Part shown: positions 22,235 to 34,182 of the stretch, piece by piece
Position numbering within the stretch: the first letter of the stretch is position 1
Layout of the letters: each line of letters opens with the position of its first letter
Origin: Thuidium tamariscinum
Taxonomy: Eukaryota > Streptophyta > Bryopsida > Hypnales > Thuidiaceae
DNA length: 64,000 nt
Direction: 5' to 3'
Assembly: GCA_947034885.2 (NCBI GenBank)
Contig: OX344751.2
Coordinates: 3,906,001-3,970,000, forward strand
Notes under the pieces: generated by a model
Seen by the model: only the letters and a program-made list of their open reading frames with translations
Databases searched by the model: none
Told to the model about the DNA's origin: nothing
Translations under genes and position numbers: made by a program

Positions 22235-25200
22235 ATGGCTACTCCACCTCCTCTCAAGTTTACCGGTACGAGTCTTTCACTTCCATCGCAATTTTCTGAG
22301 TGGTTCGGTGATTTCGATGGCGGAGTTCAGATTTAGGGTTTGAAGCCTTGATTTGGTGATATCAATGCTTGTGGGATGAATTTGCAGTGCGAGGTCCAGA
22401 TGGACTATCGTTGCTCACTGGACCCCCATTCAGCGGTGAGCCTGCAGCTACAATTGAAAAGTGAGCTTTTTGTCTTCCTCAATTGTTGTTACTGGATCGT
22501 TTTGGTCCGTCTCCTGGAACGGGATTTTGTTCGAATCTAGATGTCCATATTGATCACAATGCTTGATGCAATAGTGTTGGATTGAAGCTCTGAAGAAGGA
22601 CCTTTGTTACTGGAAAACGAAGTGCCCTCTTTTTGCGATTGCATTTCTTACATGTGTCGTTCTCGATTCTATTTCTGGTGACTCTGTTCTTAGCTGTGCG
22701 TACAAGCACATGTTGAAAAACGTTCAAAATTACTACTTAACGTTTCTTTATTCGTTTTTGGCTAAGGAGGCTACAATTCTGGATATATTTGCATAATATT
22801 TTCGTTATTTTGGTAGTTAAAATAAAAGTTTTTGACGATTCTAAAGAATTTTTTTGCTGAATATTTGCATTTTCCTTCTGAAATTTCTGACTTCTTGTTA
22901 GGCTTGTAGCTTTATCAAAGGATTTGTCGAATGCTGGTGATATTTACCCCGAAAAGAGCGAAATGCTGGTCATGAACTAGAATCGGAGAACGAGATTATT
23001 ACGTTTCCTTGTAGACTACAGAAGGACGTGCCTGATGGACATTCAATGTTGGTTGTTGACTTGGGGCAGGATATCATGCAGTGCATCGAAGTTTAGTGAA
23101 GATGGCACCAGACTAGCAGTGACTACACCAAACTCTGTCGTCATTTACGATACCGACTCTGGGAAAGAAGTCATTCAAATTCCAGCAGCGGGGGTCGCGT
23201 CCACGGCCTTTTCGCCCTTAGGCACGTATTTGCAGACGTTTCAAAAGCCGCAGGGGCAGGTGAAGAATTTGACTCTGTGGGATTTGAAAACGGGGTCTAT
23301 CGCTCTTCAACAATTCCAGAAAGCCATCACCAAAGCCACATGGTCAGCTTGGTCTCGTCTTGGAATTTCTTGCTTGTCTTTGAACAGTGAATAGCTCCAA
23401 AAATGAAACGTCAAATGCTTTCTTGATTAACACATAGCATGATAATTGCTGGGTGTAGCACATCTTAACAATCTTGAGGAACTCCCTTGGAATCAACGAA
23501 GTTAAGGAAAGGAATCCAGATTCTATTTGTGCACGATCTTGAGCTCATGTTATGTTTGTGAAGGCTTAGGGTGTTGGCTCAAATTAGGATTGTTCGTTTT
23601 CTTTTTGTGCAGTCCTTAGTTGTCATGTTTGCATTTGGACTCATTGACAGCGATCGTGTGCTTGAGAATGGAGTAAACTGCTTCAAGTGTGGGTAGTTCA
23701 AGTGAAGTTAGTGTTCTGGACTCTTTTCGTGCTACAGGGTAAAGGCTGAAAGCTGTATAGTTACTACTCTAGTGAGAATGTTGCGATTGATTTCGTTGTT
23801 TCTACGTCAGGCCAGTCATTCAATTCAGCGAGGATGAAAGTGTGGCATGTCGGTTGGTGACAAACGAAGCACACATTTTTGATGGGCATGATTTCTCCAA
23901 AGGCATCGTTGATAAGCTTCGGTTGCCAGGAATCGAGGGTGTTCAACTGGCACAGTCACCTGCTTCACATATTGCTGCCTACGTGCCTGAGATTAAGGTT
24001 CATGGATTTACCTCGCTTTCTACTAAATTGTTGATGAATTTTCTGCTTGCCTTACGTGCGGCGTTGTTTTTGATAGAAACGGTGAAGTTAAAACAGTAAA
24101 CTTCTTGGTAGCTGTGAGTCTTGTCTTTACTTATGAGAGTGATGTACCTAGTGCAACTCATAATTTTTCTCATCTGCCAGGGTGCTCCAGCTAATGTCCG
24201 CATATTCGAACTTGCCAATGTTAGTCAAGCCCAAGCAGTTGCTCGACGAAGTTTTTTCAAGTCAAACACAGCTCAACTACTGTGGAACAAAGGTTCCACG
24301 GGCGTTCTGGTGCTGGCTCAGTCGGATGTTGACAAAACGAATCAAAGTTATTATGGAGAGACACGGTTACACTTTCTGACAAGTGATGGCCGCCATGAAG
24401 GAGCTGTACCTTTGAGTGAGCTGTCCTCTTCCTGTTTTCACTTTTGTCATTGTTAGAAAAACGATTCGGGGGTCGGTTTTGTCGATGTTTTTTGTCGGTG
24501 TGACGCTTATGAGCAATGAACAAGTCTTGTTTGCCCTGTGTACATAACACTCGAGGCCTTGATGAGCAAGCATGTGAACTTTTTCCTGCCTTTACCTCGT
24601 GTTTTTGATCTTTCAGGTAAGGAAGGTCCTATACATGACGTGCAATGGTCTCCAAACGGCAAAGAGTTTCTCGTGGTTTACGGCTGTATCCAATTGCAAC
24701 TCTTAGTACTTCAGGCATTCTGTTGAATATCTTTGCTATGGAAAGTATTTTACAGCACGTACTTGGACTTAATTAGATGTTCAACTGAACAAGATGTGGT
24801 GTTACAACAGTGTGGTTGTGTCTCTGCAAGTACTCTTGAATTCAATTATAGGCGAGGTCCATCAATATCGTTTTCCGCGTCTGCTACCACTTACTTTGGA
24901 AGTATATTGTGTAATTTATGTGTTGTTAGAGTATCTGTTCCCTGTGAATCCTTGACATTTGTGCAGTTATGCCTGCAAAGGCGACCTTATTCAGCAACGT
25001 TTGCAAGCCAATCTTCGAGTTTGGACAAGGCCCGTTCAATACCGTGCGATGGAATCCTCAAGGCAGTTGTATCCTCCTCAGATATTTGGAGTCCCTATTA
25101 CATGTATTTGACCGTTGTTTGGATGTTATTGCTTTACGAACTAGTAATCAACAGCTCAAGAGTCCTACTTCCCTATGCTCTGTAGGATTGCCCTTCCTCT

Positions 25201-28027
25201 ATTTGCATGAAATGTTTTTCTGTACTTGGATTGAACTGTATTGCAATATTTGCATTGAATGATGTTATAGTCGAATTGAAATTGAAGACTTGTAAGAACG
25301 CTCTTTTTTTGGTTTCTCTATTTAGTTGTATTGCCTTGGGACTAAAGAGTGTTATGCGTGGAGCAGTAGTCTTGGGGATTGTCTCAGTTGAGATGCTCTT
25401 TCAAGGGCTTTTATTCTTTTACCTTAAGGATTGTATATGGCCTTAACATCTACTGCAGTCTTCTGCTTGGCGGGTTTCGGCAATCTTCCTGGAGACGTGG
25501 TAAGTGTCAGTGAAGTTTTTGAATACCGGTATGAAAGAACGCTGCGCCTTGTTGCGAGTCCAAAGGCAGCACGAAACCTGGTGGTTTTTGATTCGTTCGT
25601 CATGTTTCTTTTCATCAGGCATTCTGGGATCGAGAATCTCTGAAGTGCTTTCAGAATGTAAAAGCACCTGTAACTGTTACAAGTGAATGGTCAGCTGATG
25701 GCCGCTACTTCTTGACGGCAACAACTGCACCACGACTCCAAGTAGACAATGGGTAAATCTAACACCTTTACTTCAATTAAATTGGTGGATCCGTCATGTT
25801 TGACCTCCATCGTTTGCACTGAACAGTTCAGTGAGGTCCTTTCAGATAATCAAATTAATGTACATATGATTTGGTTCATGATCGTTGGTTCTTAATTCAC
25901 TTTTGCAACAGGTTCAAGGTCTTTAAATATGATGGCACTCTTCATCATGAGAAGAAATACGACAAGCTTTATCAGGTTTGTTCAGCTCTGAAACATGGCC
26001 CTGATCGTCTCATTCACGCACATTTTGATCTCTTTCTCAAAGCTCCTAAGAATACTTACTATCAATCGAAAAATTCAATAATCCTGCAGTGCCGGTGTTG
26101 TCTAACTTCGTGCTGGTATGTTGTGTAGGCTGAATGGCGCCCTGCTTCAACTGGAGTCTATCCAGATCGACCCCCGTCTCCTGGTTCCCGTAAGCCTGAA
26201 AGCAAGGTGGAAGCCCCGAAGAGTGCCCAACCCAGCATAGGTATGAACTAAGACTTTGCATTTACTATATCTGTGAACTCTAGGCTTGATTTTTCGCCAT
26301 GGAAATCCGAGTCAGAGGTAGTCATCCACCATGAAGTCCGAGGAGGACTACTTTGAGTGGTGTTTCATTTTTGCAACCAAGTTGAGTAAGAAACATTTCC
26401 TTGAACTCAAGACAATGTGGTTCTTCCGTACAGGAGAAGTGGGCCCAGTCCAAAAGAGTACGCAGGTGTTAATTAATTTTAATTCATTTGTCATGGATTT
26501 ACGTGGATGTACCATTTAAACTTGTTTGAGCTTGGCAGATTCCAAATCAAAAGCTTATCGCCCACCACATGCCGGTCAATCAGCTGCTACCAAAGCTATG
26601 GTAATGCAATTCTTGAAGTTTTGTTTCATTTCATTCTGATGAGCATTGCAAAAGTTAAGGACTTTTTGTTGTTTCTATGTCAGAGTGGTCTAATTATTAT
26701 TGTTTTTAAGGAACTGTTTTCATTTGATTGGATAGATTGGTACCTACACAAAAACCTTTGAACAAGTCTATTCCAAGACTAATGAGATGAAAGTTGTTTG
26801 TTTTTGTTTTGTGGGCAAATTAGAGCAGAGGAAACGTATAATGTCGTTTTGTAATTCAGTTTTTAAAACTTTTATATAAAAACAGAAACATAGGGCATAT
26901 GTTTCTTACTAGAACGTTCTTACCATTGGGATTGATGAATCTCAATTTCATGTGAGCTATAAGTGATTTAGGTTTTGCTTTCATCATGGACTACCTTTCG
27001 CTTATGAAAATGTTTTTTGAAGGTGATTATGATAGGTTTGTTTTTGTTTTGTTTTGTCTTTCATGAATTCTCCACCCATTTTCCAACATTTTGATTGTAA
27101 TGCACAACTTATGAGGGACGCATGTTTTTACTACAAAATTTGAAAGGCAAAACTTTGAGAAGTCTAGAAAACTGGAGTTTAGGTGCTTGTAATAGAACAA
27201 GATTTTTTCCTTGATATCTTAGGAGGATATACTCAAACAAGTTAAACTAAAAGTTGTATTCAATAAAGAATAAATAAAGATAAAGATTTTAGCCTTGTTT
27301 TGAGAAAGAATAATTTGAAGCCATTTTGGGTCTCAAAATACCGCAAAACTTTAGGATTGTAGTTCTCATCGTCATCTAACTAATACAATATGATTTGTTT
27401 TTTGCTTGCAGTTGTTTGGAATGGAAGATCCATCAACCAAAGTGGGGGCAGGGTAAGCAATAATTTAACCCCAAATTTTGTTATTTTGCGATTCTTTTAG
27501 AACCACTGTTGTTGTCTAAGAACTTGTATATATTTACATGTTGTACATGATGCTCAGTATGATATCAATTCCTGCATGTTATGTCAGTACTGTCTTACCA
27601 GTAATCTTGTGATGCTTTGGACAACTGTTTACCCTGAAGTGCTTAGAAGTCCATATTCTTGATGATGAACAGAGTCCTTCAAAGTTATGATTTGTCCAAA
27701 AAAGTTGCCATTCATCCTAATTAGTTCTTGAATCTTTAAAAGGCAACATTTTCTTATAACCAATTTGATGAAGTTGAGGCAAAGCTTAAATTTGTTCAGA
27801 TATGTATACAAAACTGCTTAACTACTCAATACAAACTTAGGCATTAAAGAGTTGAGTTCAGTACTTTGTTAATATCTGGATTTTGTTCAAAGTGCGTTCT
27901 TCTTTGCCTGTTGATCCATTCAAGTGGGATGCTCGTATTAATTTACAGGTCATCGGGTCTGAGCAAGAGTGCCTTGAAGAATCAGAAACGTCGTCAAAAG
28001 AAGAAAGAAGAAGGTGGAGCATCATGA
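22235..28027 (+). CDS. eIF2A: Eukaryotic translation initiation factor eIF2A, 15 exons
   Basis: Exons: 22235-22265, 22388-22460, 23070-23342, 23811-23997, 24181-24415, 24617-24685, 24967-25065, 25459-25499, 25619-25752, 25912-25975, 26129-26240, 26434-26457, 26539-26600, 27412-27452, 27949-28027. All junctions are GT-AG and phases add up to 507 codons plus TGA. The protein has the eIF2A beta-propeller: VRGPDGLSLLTGPP at the N-terminus, FSPLGTYLQTFQKP (exon 3), then VARRSFFKSNTAQLLWN and QSDVDKTNQSYYGE (exon 5), EGPIHDVQWSPNGKEF (exon 6), CLAGFGNLPGD (exon 8), SEWSADGRYFLTATTAPR (exon 9). It continues with AYRPPHAGQSA (exon 13) and a basic tail LSKSALKNQKRRQKKKEE. eIF2A is a cytosolic factor able to deliver initiator tRNA to the 40S subunit independently of eIF2. 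The 24-nt exon 12 is the least certain piece; its donor was chosen because only it keeps the frame into exon 13. Confidence 0.95.
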
Positions 28028-28879
28028 AGATGATTAGGCCCTCTTCAAGTGGTAGATTTTATTGACTTATTCTTTACTAATTTGAGGCTTTTGTGCAACC
28101 GTGGTCGTATTGTACTCCATTTGAATTTTGAAATGTTGGGGAAGGTTCCTTCGAGTGACCACTCTGTGCTGCACTAACAACAAATTTTCAGTAACATAGC
28201 CTGTCCGTATTCCGCCCCGTTTCCTAAGAATTATCCCTACTATTGAACCATGAATTGTTACTACGAGAATGAAGAGTAGTCCAGTGATGAATTGGTGTGA
28301 ATTGGTATGTACTGTTGCATAGTTTTATAAGTGATTGGAGACTACATTTAATTTGGAAGGAGACAAAATTTTAGTGTAAATTATGTGGAGTCATGAGTGG
28401 TGGGACACTTCATGTCATACCAAGCAATTACATGCACCATGTTGTTCAAGGTTTGCATGCCTTCATTTTTGGACTTCATTTGCACTATTGATGAACAATT
28501 GTTTTTCATTTAATGGTAGTATCTATGGCCTTTTGGTAGCACCCTATTGCTATGAGTTTTAGAAAATCATATCTAATTCAATTGAAGTCTAATAATTGTA
28601 AAGGATGTGTTTCCAACTCTACCTTGAAAATTTGTTAGAAAATGCTTTGATTTGCATAGAAGAGATCCTAAGCCAACTCTTTGTACATTCTACAATAGTA
28701 GTGATTATGTAAACAACAAGATTGTTTCAGAGATACAAATGTTGACACCAAATTTTTGTGTATCATGCATCATCTTTTGTTTGTATGCCTACTTGGATAC
28801 ACTTGAAACAAATTTCTTAATCTTTGGGAAATACCAAAACAAGATTGTGCAACTTGATAAGAAAAGAGAGTAGACTATT
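28028..28879. other. 3' region of eIF2A and intergenic DNA
   Basis: Presumed 3'UTR for the first few hundred bases, then AT-rich DNA. A 73-codon frame at 28652-28873 has no recognisable feature. Confidence 0.5.
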
Positions 28880-30630
28880 CATATGCACAAGAATTTGAGG
28901 AATATTGCTCAATTATAACATTCACTAGTGGATGTTGTAGAAGGCTAAGGATAGGTAAAGTAAACCATTTCATTTTGCTCTTTGTCTTGAAAGTTTTTAG
29001 TCTTTATAAGTGTACCTAGGAGTCAAACCCTCAAGAACTAGGAGGTCCATAGTGGGTCTTAAATTACTTCTAGCAATTTTTGAGTAGTTCATATAGAAGC
29101 CATCTTTGGTCTATTTTCATTTATTTATGACTAGGATGATTTTGTTGTGTTGATAAACAATTTGACCCTTTTTAAACCCTATTCATCATAATGTAATCAA
29201 GGGAATTTAAAAATTTGTAAATACACACTATTCGTAATTTAGAAGTGAAGAACAAATTCTTCTTAAAATAGATTAAAAGGTACTTTCTTAGTCCTACTAA
29301 AAAGCTCCAAAAAACATTCCCCTTCAAGAATTAATTGTATTGAACTTCATTCACAAAGTCATCGATACATGCATTCAAAAAGAAGTAATCCATCCCTTAG
29401 ATCTATACAAAATTGCCTTAGGTGTTGTTGTTTAGGCATCCAAAATCCATATAGAAAGAATGGTATTTGAGCACATTATGTGAATGCCGCCAGCTTTGTC
29501 ATTTTAAATTATTTAAAATATGGTGGCAACAATGGGATCTTAAAAATACGTTCTCCAATCTAAATATCCAAGAAACCTAGTTCATTTAATTTTATGATCA
29601 AATTTTCAAAGGATTGAAGTGGTGACTAAATGCATCGTCAACACTACTGTGTAATCAAAGGAGCAATTAGTACAAAATGCCTAACATGGGCAAGGGCAAG
29701 CTTGCAAGGCCAAAAGAATACTCCTAGATTGTTTCATTTGCCTCCATGTAATTGTTCAATATAACAAACACTTACACAATGATTGAAATTAAAAAACGGA
29801 GCTTTTTAGTAGGATTGAGTGAGTAATAAATAAAGAATTGAAAATGGAATGGAATATAAGATTTTGCTTTTTGGAAAACTTGAATTGAATTGAAGCAATA
29901 CTGAGCTGGATATTGACTTCTCCATCATTGGGAATGAATTTGTTATTCAATGTGGAATGTTATTAACACTAAAAGGATTCTACGAGCATCAAGTGTGGGA
30001 TGGATGACAAAGAATTGTTGCATGTAAGACAAAAGTGCAATTGTTCATCTTTGGAAATTTGTGCAAAAAGGAAAGACCATGAACAATAATTAAGTCTCTA
30101 ATGAATGCTTTTGCATTTTTTTGAAGTAGATGCTTTTCACTATTGCAAAAAAGATCATTTTCATAGAGACTAGCCCATCTTTCTAGCATTAACCCTAGAA
30201 CAATACATGGCTTACATTTGGAAATCATCATCCTTTCTAAATCCATGGGGATCATTGGTATAAAAAAAGAACTCATTTGAAGTCAAAGTACTATAGAAGA
30301 TCTCTACTTTCCATCCCTTATTCCAAGGATGAATAGTTATATTTTTGTCCTCCATTGAAAAATGCCTTATCATTCATTAGACACTAAATGTCCATAGTGT
30401 CATTTTTGGGTTAAACCTTGTTCCATTAAAGAGGTAGGAATCAATTTAATGAATAATGCTATGAACAGGCATCAGCAAGCCTTAACTAGAGGTTTAATCA
30501 TAGATTTGAAACAATGCTGATATGAAATTATTTCAACCAAGAAAGTCCCAGAAGTGAGCTTATACAAAAGCATTATGTGACTTGGATACAAGAACATTCA
30601 TGAATCCATCCATCATCTCTCCAGAAGCTC

Positions 30631-30913
30631 TAAGGTAGTGTGCTCTTAAAGCAACCTTTTAAGAGTTAATTGCAATTTTAGAGAAGCTAAACTCCTCGTG
30701 GGAAGAAAAATGGAATTGGCATCTAATCCAAGTTGTTTGATATTTTTTCAACCTTTGTGGAATTAGTTCCAAATTTTTGAAGTTGAAATGCATTGGTTTC
30801 TAAAAGCACCCCCTATTGAAATTTATAGTATTTGTACATTGAAGAAAACAAAATGTACCTATGTGTTAAAGGTCGCTTTTAAAGTTGGGTTGTTTTTAGA
30901 GCACCTTACTTTA
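30631..30913. mobile_element. TA-flanked MITE, family A copy 2
   Basis: Starts CTAAGGTAGTGTGCTC and ends with an imperfect complement GAGCACCTTACTTTAG. The interior matches the 4381-4678 element (AGAAAAATGGAATTGG block). The paralogous segment at about 46585 reads straight through (GAAGCAGTGGTGCAAG), giving an empty site. Confidence 0.8.
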
Positions 30914-31027
30914 GTGCAAAACTTCTCAGCTATAGAATGCTCCACACATCCTTCCTTCTCTATCTACTTGTCAAGAATATCCACTATAAGCATTCATTTA
31001 CAAGCTATTCCAATGAAATGTGCATCA

Positions 31028-31761
31028 GGGTGAATGCAAGAAACACTTGTACTATTTTCTGTCACAACCTAAATGCTGATCTGTTTTTTGGCCATAACTT
31101 TTGCATTTTTGCTCTAAATGACTCAAGATTTCTAGAGAAGGTACTCATGAATATCATACACTTTACATAATTTTTTCATAATTTTCAAAAATATTTTAAT
31201 AATAAAATAGTACTAGTGATTAAATGTTACAAATGACAATTTGGAGGCTTTTAGTACTAAGGAGTACCTTCTTTTAATGATTTTGAGATGAAATTTGTAT
31301 GAGATGGTCTTCTAGTAGATTTACATCTCTCCACTTGAGGGATTTTGGAAAAAAGTTATTTTTATGTGGTGTGGAAGTCTACAAAGTGAGCTTCTTTCTG
31401 CTTGAATTTTGAAACATATAAAATGTTATTGTGGTGGTTTTTTTGGTGAATGACCATCTCCATAAAGTCTTTGCAAATGGAAACTTTTAATTTTTTTAAT
31501 TTACTTATTTTTACTATTTTTCCCGAATTAAAACATGAAGGTATGTATTTTCTTGAGGTTTGGCACTTTTTAAGTTTTCCTTCTTAGAGAATTTTTCTAT
31601 TAATTTCCTTTAGTGAAAACCTTCATTTTAGAGATGTACACATTATTCATATTTTTCAAGTTTTTTTCAAATTAATTTTCAAATTTTAAAGTACTCTAGA
31701 AAAAGTCATTACTACTGTAGTAAAATGCAACAAATAGTACAGGAGTTTCTTGCATTCACCC
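31028..31761. mobile_element. TIR element family H, copy 1
   Basis: Starts GGGTGAATGCAAGAAACACT, continuing TGTACTATTT; ends with the complement (AAATAGTACAGGAG, then TTTCTTGCATTCACCC). About 734 bp, AT-rich and non-coding. The second copy at 37806-39765 is interrupted by another element. No unambiguous target duplication was found. Confidence 0.8.
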
Positions 31762-32520
31762 ATTAGACCTGAAAAAACAAGAATCAGTCAATCAGATGGA
31801 CTTTACTACTAACACAGAGTTTAACCCATAAATAACATGGAGGCCATTTTCTAGTCCATGAACAAGAAAGAATCCCTTTGTGTAGGAAATAAATGCAACC
31901 ATTCATCCTCTGAACTAGAGGTGGAAAGGGAAGATTTTATACAATGCTTTAACTTCCACCAAGCGCTTTTGAATTTTATGAACCCATGATTCTCATGATA
32001 TAAAAATTCATGATTTCCGCAATCACTGTCTCATTGTTTAAGAATTAATAGTTGCAAATCTGTTCAATAATAAAATCATATGTTGTTGGATGTTGCACAA
32101 AGTCATAGCTTTCAATCAGGCCACCAACTTGACAAGCAAAATGACTGGCACAACAATACAAGAGATGATGAATTGATGAGCTGAACCAAGGTTCCAAAGA
32201 AACGAATCTTTGTATGTGTAACTTCAGTTTCTAAACAGATCCTTCCACAATGCTATGATGCAAACACGCAGGCTACTTAAGCAGATAAGAGAAGAATTCA
32301 AAGATGAAAAATTAACAAAAGATTCCGTTTGCAGGTAATTAAGATCCTGCCAAGTACTGGCATCGTTTTCACCACCAAAGTATTGGGGTGGCTTCGAATT
32401 CCCTATTTTTGGAGAGATTGGTTACACAATCCAAAAGCAAAAGCACCCCCACTCTAGCTTACAAAATTGTCCAACAATGTGTAAGAAGAATTGAGATGAT
32501 ATCAAAGTTGATTTGATCCC

Positions 32521-33173
32521 TTAACCCCAAAATGACCCTAGAATTTCCTGGGCTTCTAGAAATTTGCTCTAAATTAAACAAAAAGTCAACATTTTAATAA
32601 GTTGTATCAATTTTTTAAAAATTGTAACCGTATAAAATCAAACTAGACATGTTAGAGATCACATTAGAAAAGAAAACACAACAATATCTCTTACGGATTG
32701 AAAGATTATAATGTTTGATCATGAGGGTGTTAAAATTGTGAAAGTGATTTGAAGTCTTTTAATCCTTTTTTCACATGTTGAATCTAAAAAGTTGGTCACC
32801 AAAAATTATGATGTTAAAGATCCTAACATGCATAATCCCAATCAATTCATAGCTTGTCAAAATCTACTCTACATTTTTTTTAAATGAGTTTCTAATAAGA
32901 TTTTTTCTCAAAGATCTAGTGTATTTGAGGCTCATTCTCAAGAGCCCTCAATACTACAAAAGTCAAGATTGCACTAGACACCGGTGCACAAAATCTTAAA
33001 TAGAAAAATCACATTTGCACATTTTCAAAATCGGATTTTTGAAGCTAAAACTTAACTTCAAAAATATATTTTCAAAAATATAAACTACTAAAAATAATAA
33101 TTTGGTAAGATTTTATTTAACTTCAAAAATTGGCCGAGGACACATTCTGTCCTCAGGGTCACTTTGGGGTTAA
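32521..33173. mobile_element. TTAA-flanked TIR element, second family
   Basis: Starts TTAACCCCAAAATGACCCT and ends AGGGTCACTTTGGGGTTAA. Like family B it has C-rich ends inside a TTAA, but the ends and the interior differ. 653 bp, non-coding. Confidence 0.75.
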
Positions 33174-33196
33174 TGCTGAGCATTGTTGGTTCAATG

Positions 33197-34182
33197 TACA
33201 GTCAGGTCCAGCTCATTTACGAATTCTTGCATACACAGGGAACAAAACTTCACTGCTGCCAATTTTGATGCCCTCCCAAGGGCAGAAAAATTATTTTTTA
33301 ACATGAAATTTTTTTCACAAGATCCTTTCTATGTTAATAACACATGTGACAAATTTCAAGGTAAAAAAAAAAAGATATTTAGAATCTACTAGTTAACATG
33401 TGTAGTTAAGAAAAAAACTTCACTACTATCAACTTTGACACCCTCCCAAAAATTGAAAAAAAAAAATTCGGCCATGAAATTTTGGTCATGAGATCACCTC
33501 TATGTTAATTATATGTGTCGTAAATTTCAGGTTCAAAAAATTTATTCCAAAAAAGATATTCGAAATCTACTACCATGTGTCAATATAAGGGACAATTTCA
33601 CTATTGCCAACTTCGATGTACATATTGGTAGATTTCAAATATATTTTTTGTGTGAATATTTTGAACTTGAAATTTATCTTACATGTTATCAACACAAAGA
33701 TGATCTCATGAAAAAAGTTTCATGGCCAAAACTTTTTTTTTCAATTTTTGGGAGGGTGTCAAAGTTGGTAATAGTGAAAGTTTTTTTCTTAACTACACAT
33801 GTTAGTAGATTTTGAATATCTTTTTTTCGGTGAATCTTTTGGCCTTGAAATTTTCCACACATATAATCAACATAGAGATGATTTCATTCCAAAAATTTCA
33901 TGCCAAAAGAAAAAGTTTTCAATCCTTGAGACATTGGCAAAGTTGACAGCAGTGAAAGCTTACAACTACACATGTTGATAGATTTTGCATATCTTTTTTT
34001 GGGTGAATCTTTTGGCCTTGAAATTTTCCACATATGTTATCAACTTAGAAATGATCTTGTACAAAAAATTTCATAGTAAAAAACCAATTTTTCAGCCCTT
34101 GAGAGGGTGTCAAAGTTGGCTGTAGTGAAATTTTCTTTAACTGTGACTGCAAAAATTCGTAAATGAGCTGGACCTGACTGTA
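33197..34182. mobile_element. Foldback element with reiterated arms (Tc1/mariner-like ends)
   Basis: Ends TACAGTCAGGTCCAGCTC and complement, with TA at both borders. Each arm is made of about three copies of a unit of roughly 170-180 bp (starts near 33249, 33419 and 33597 at CTTCACT..TGCCAA-like motifs). The right arm carries the same units in inverted orientation, meeting near 33690. Non-coding. The repeated CATGAAATTTT and ACACATGT..TCAA blocks alternate along the arms. Confidence 0.8.

Larger units (their letters stand above)
28880..32300 (+). repeat. Decayed, expanded copy of the 46.1-46.9 kb segment
   Basis: Three blocks match 46.1-46.9 kb in the same order and orientation: about 28890-29120 with 46100-46370, about 30440-30990 with 46420-46640 (shared ACAAGAACATTCATGAA, CTCCAGAAGC, then GTGCAA..TCAGCTA), and about 32040-32270 with 46730-46915 (shared CAACTTGACAAGCAA, GAGCTGAACCA-like, ACGAATCTTT). 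The present copy is spread out by insertions, including the MITEs at 30631-30913 and 31028-31761. No intact coding frame. Confidence 0.7.
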
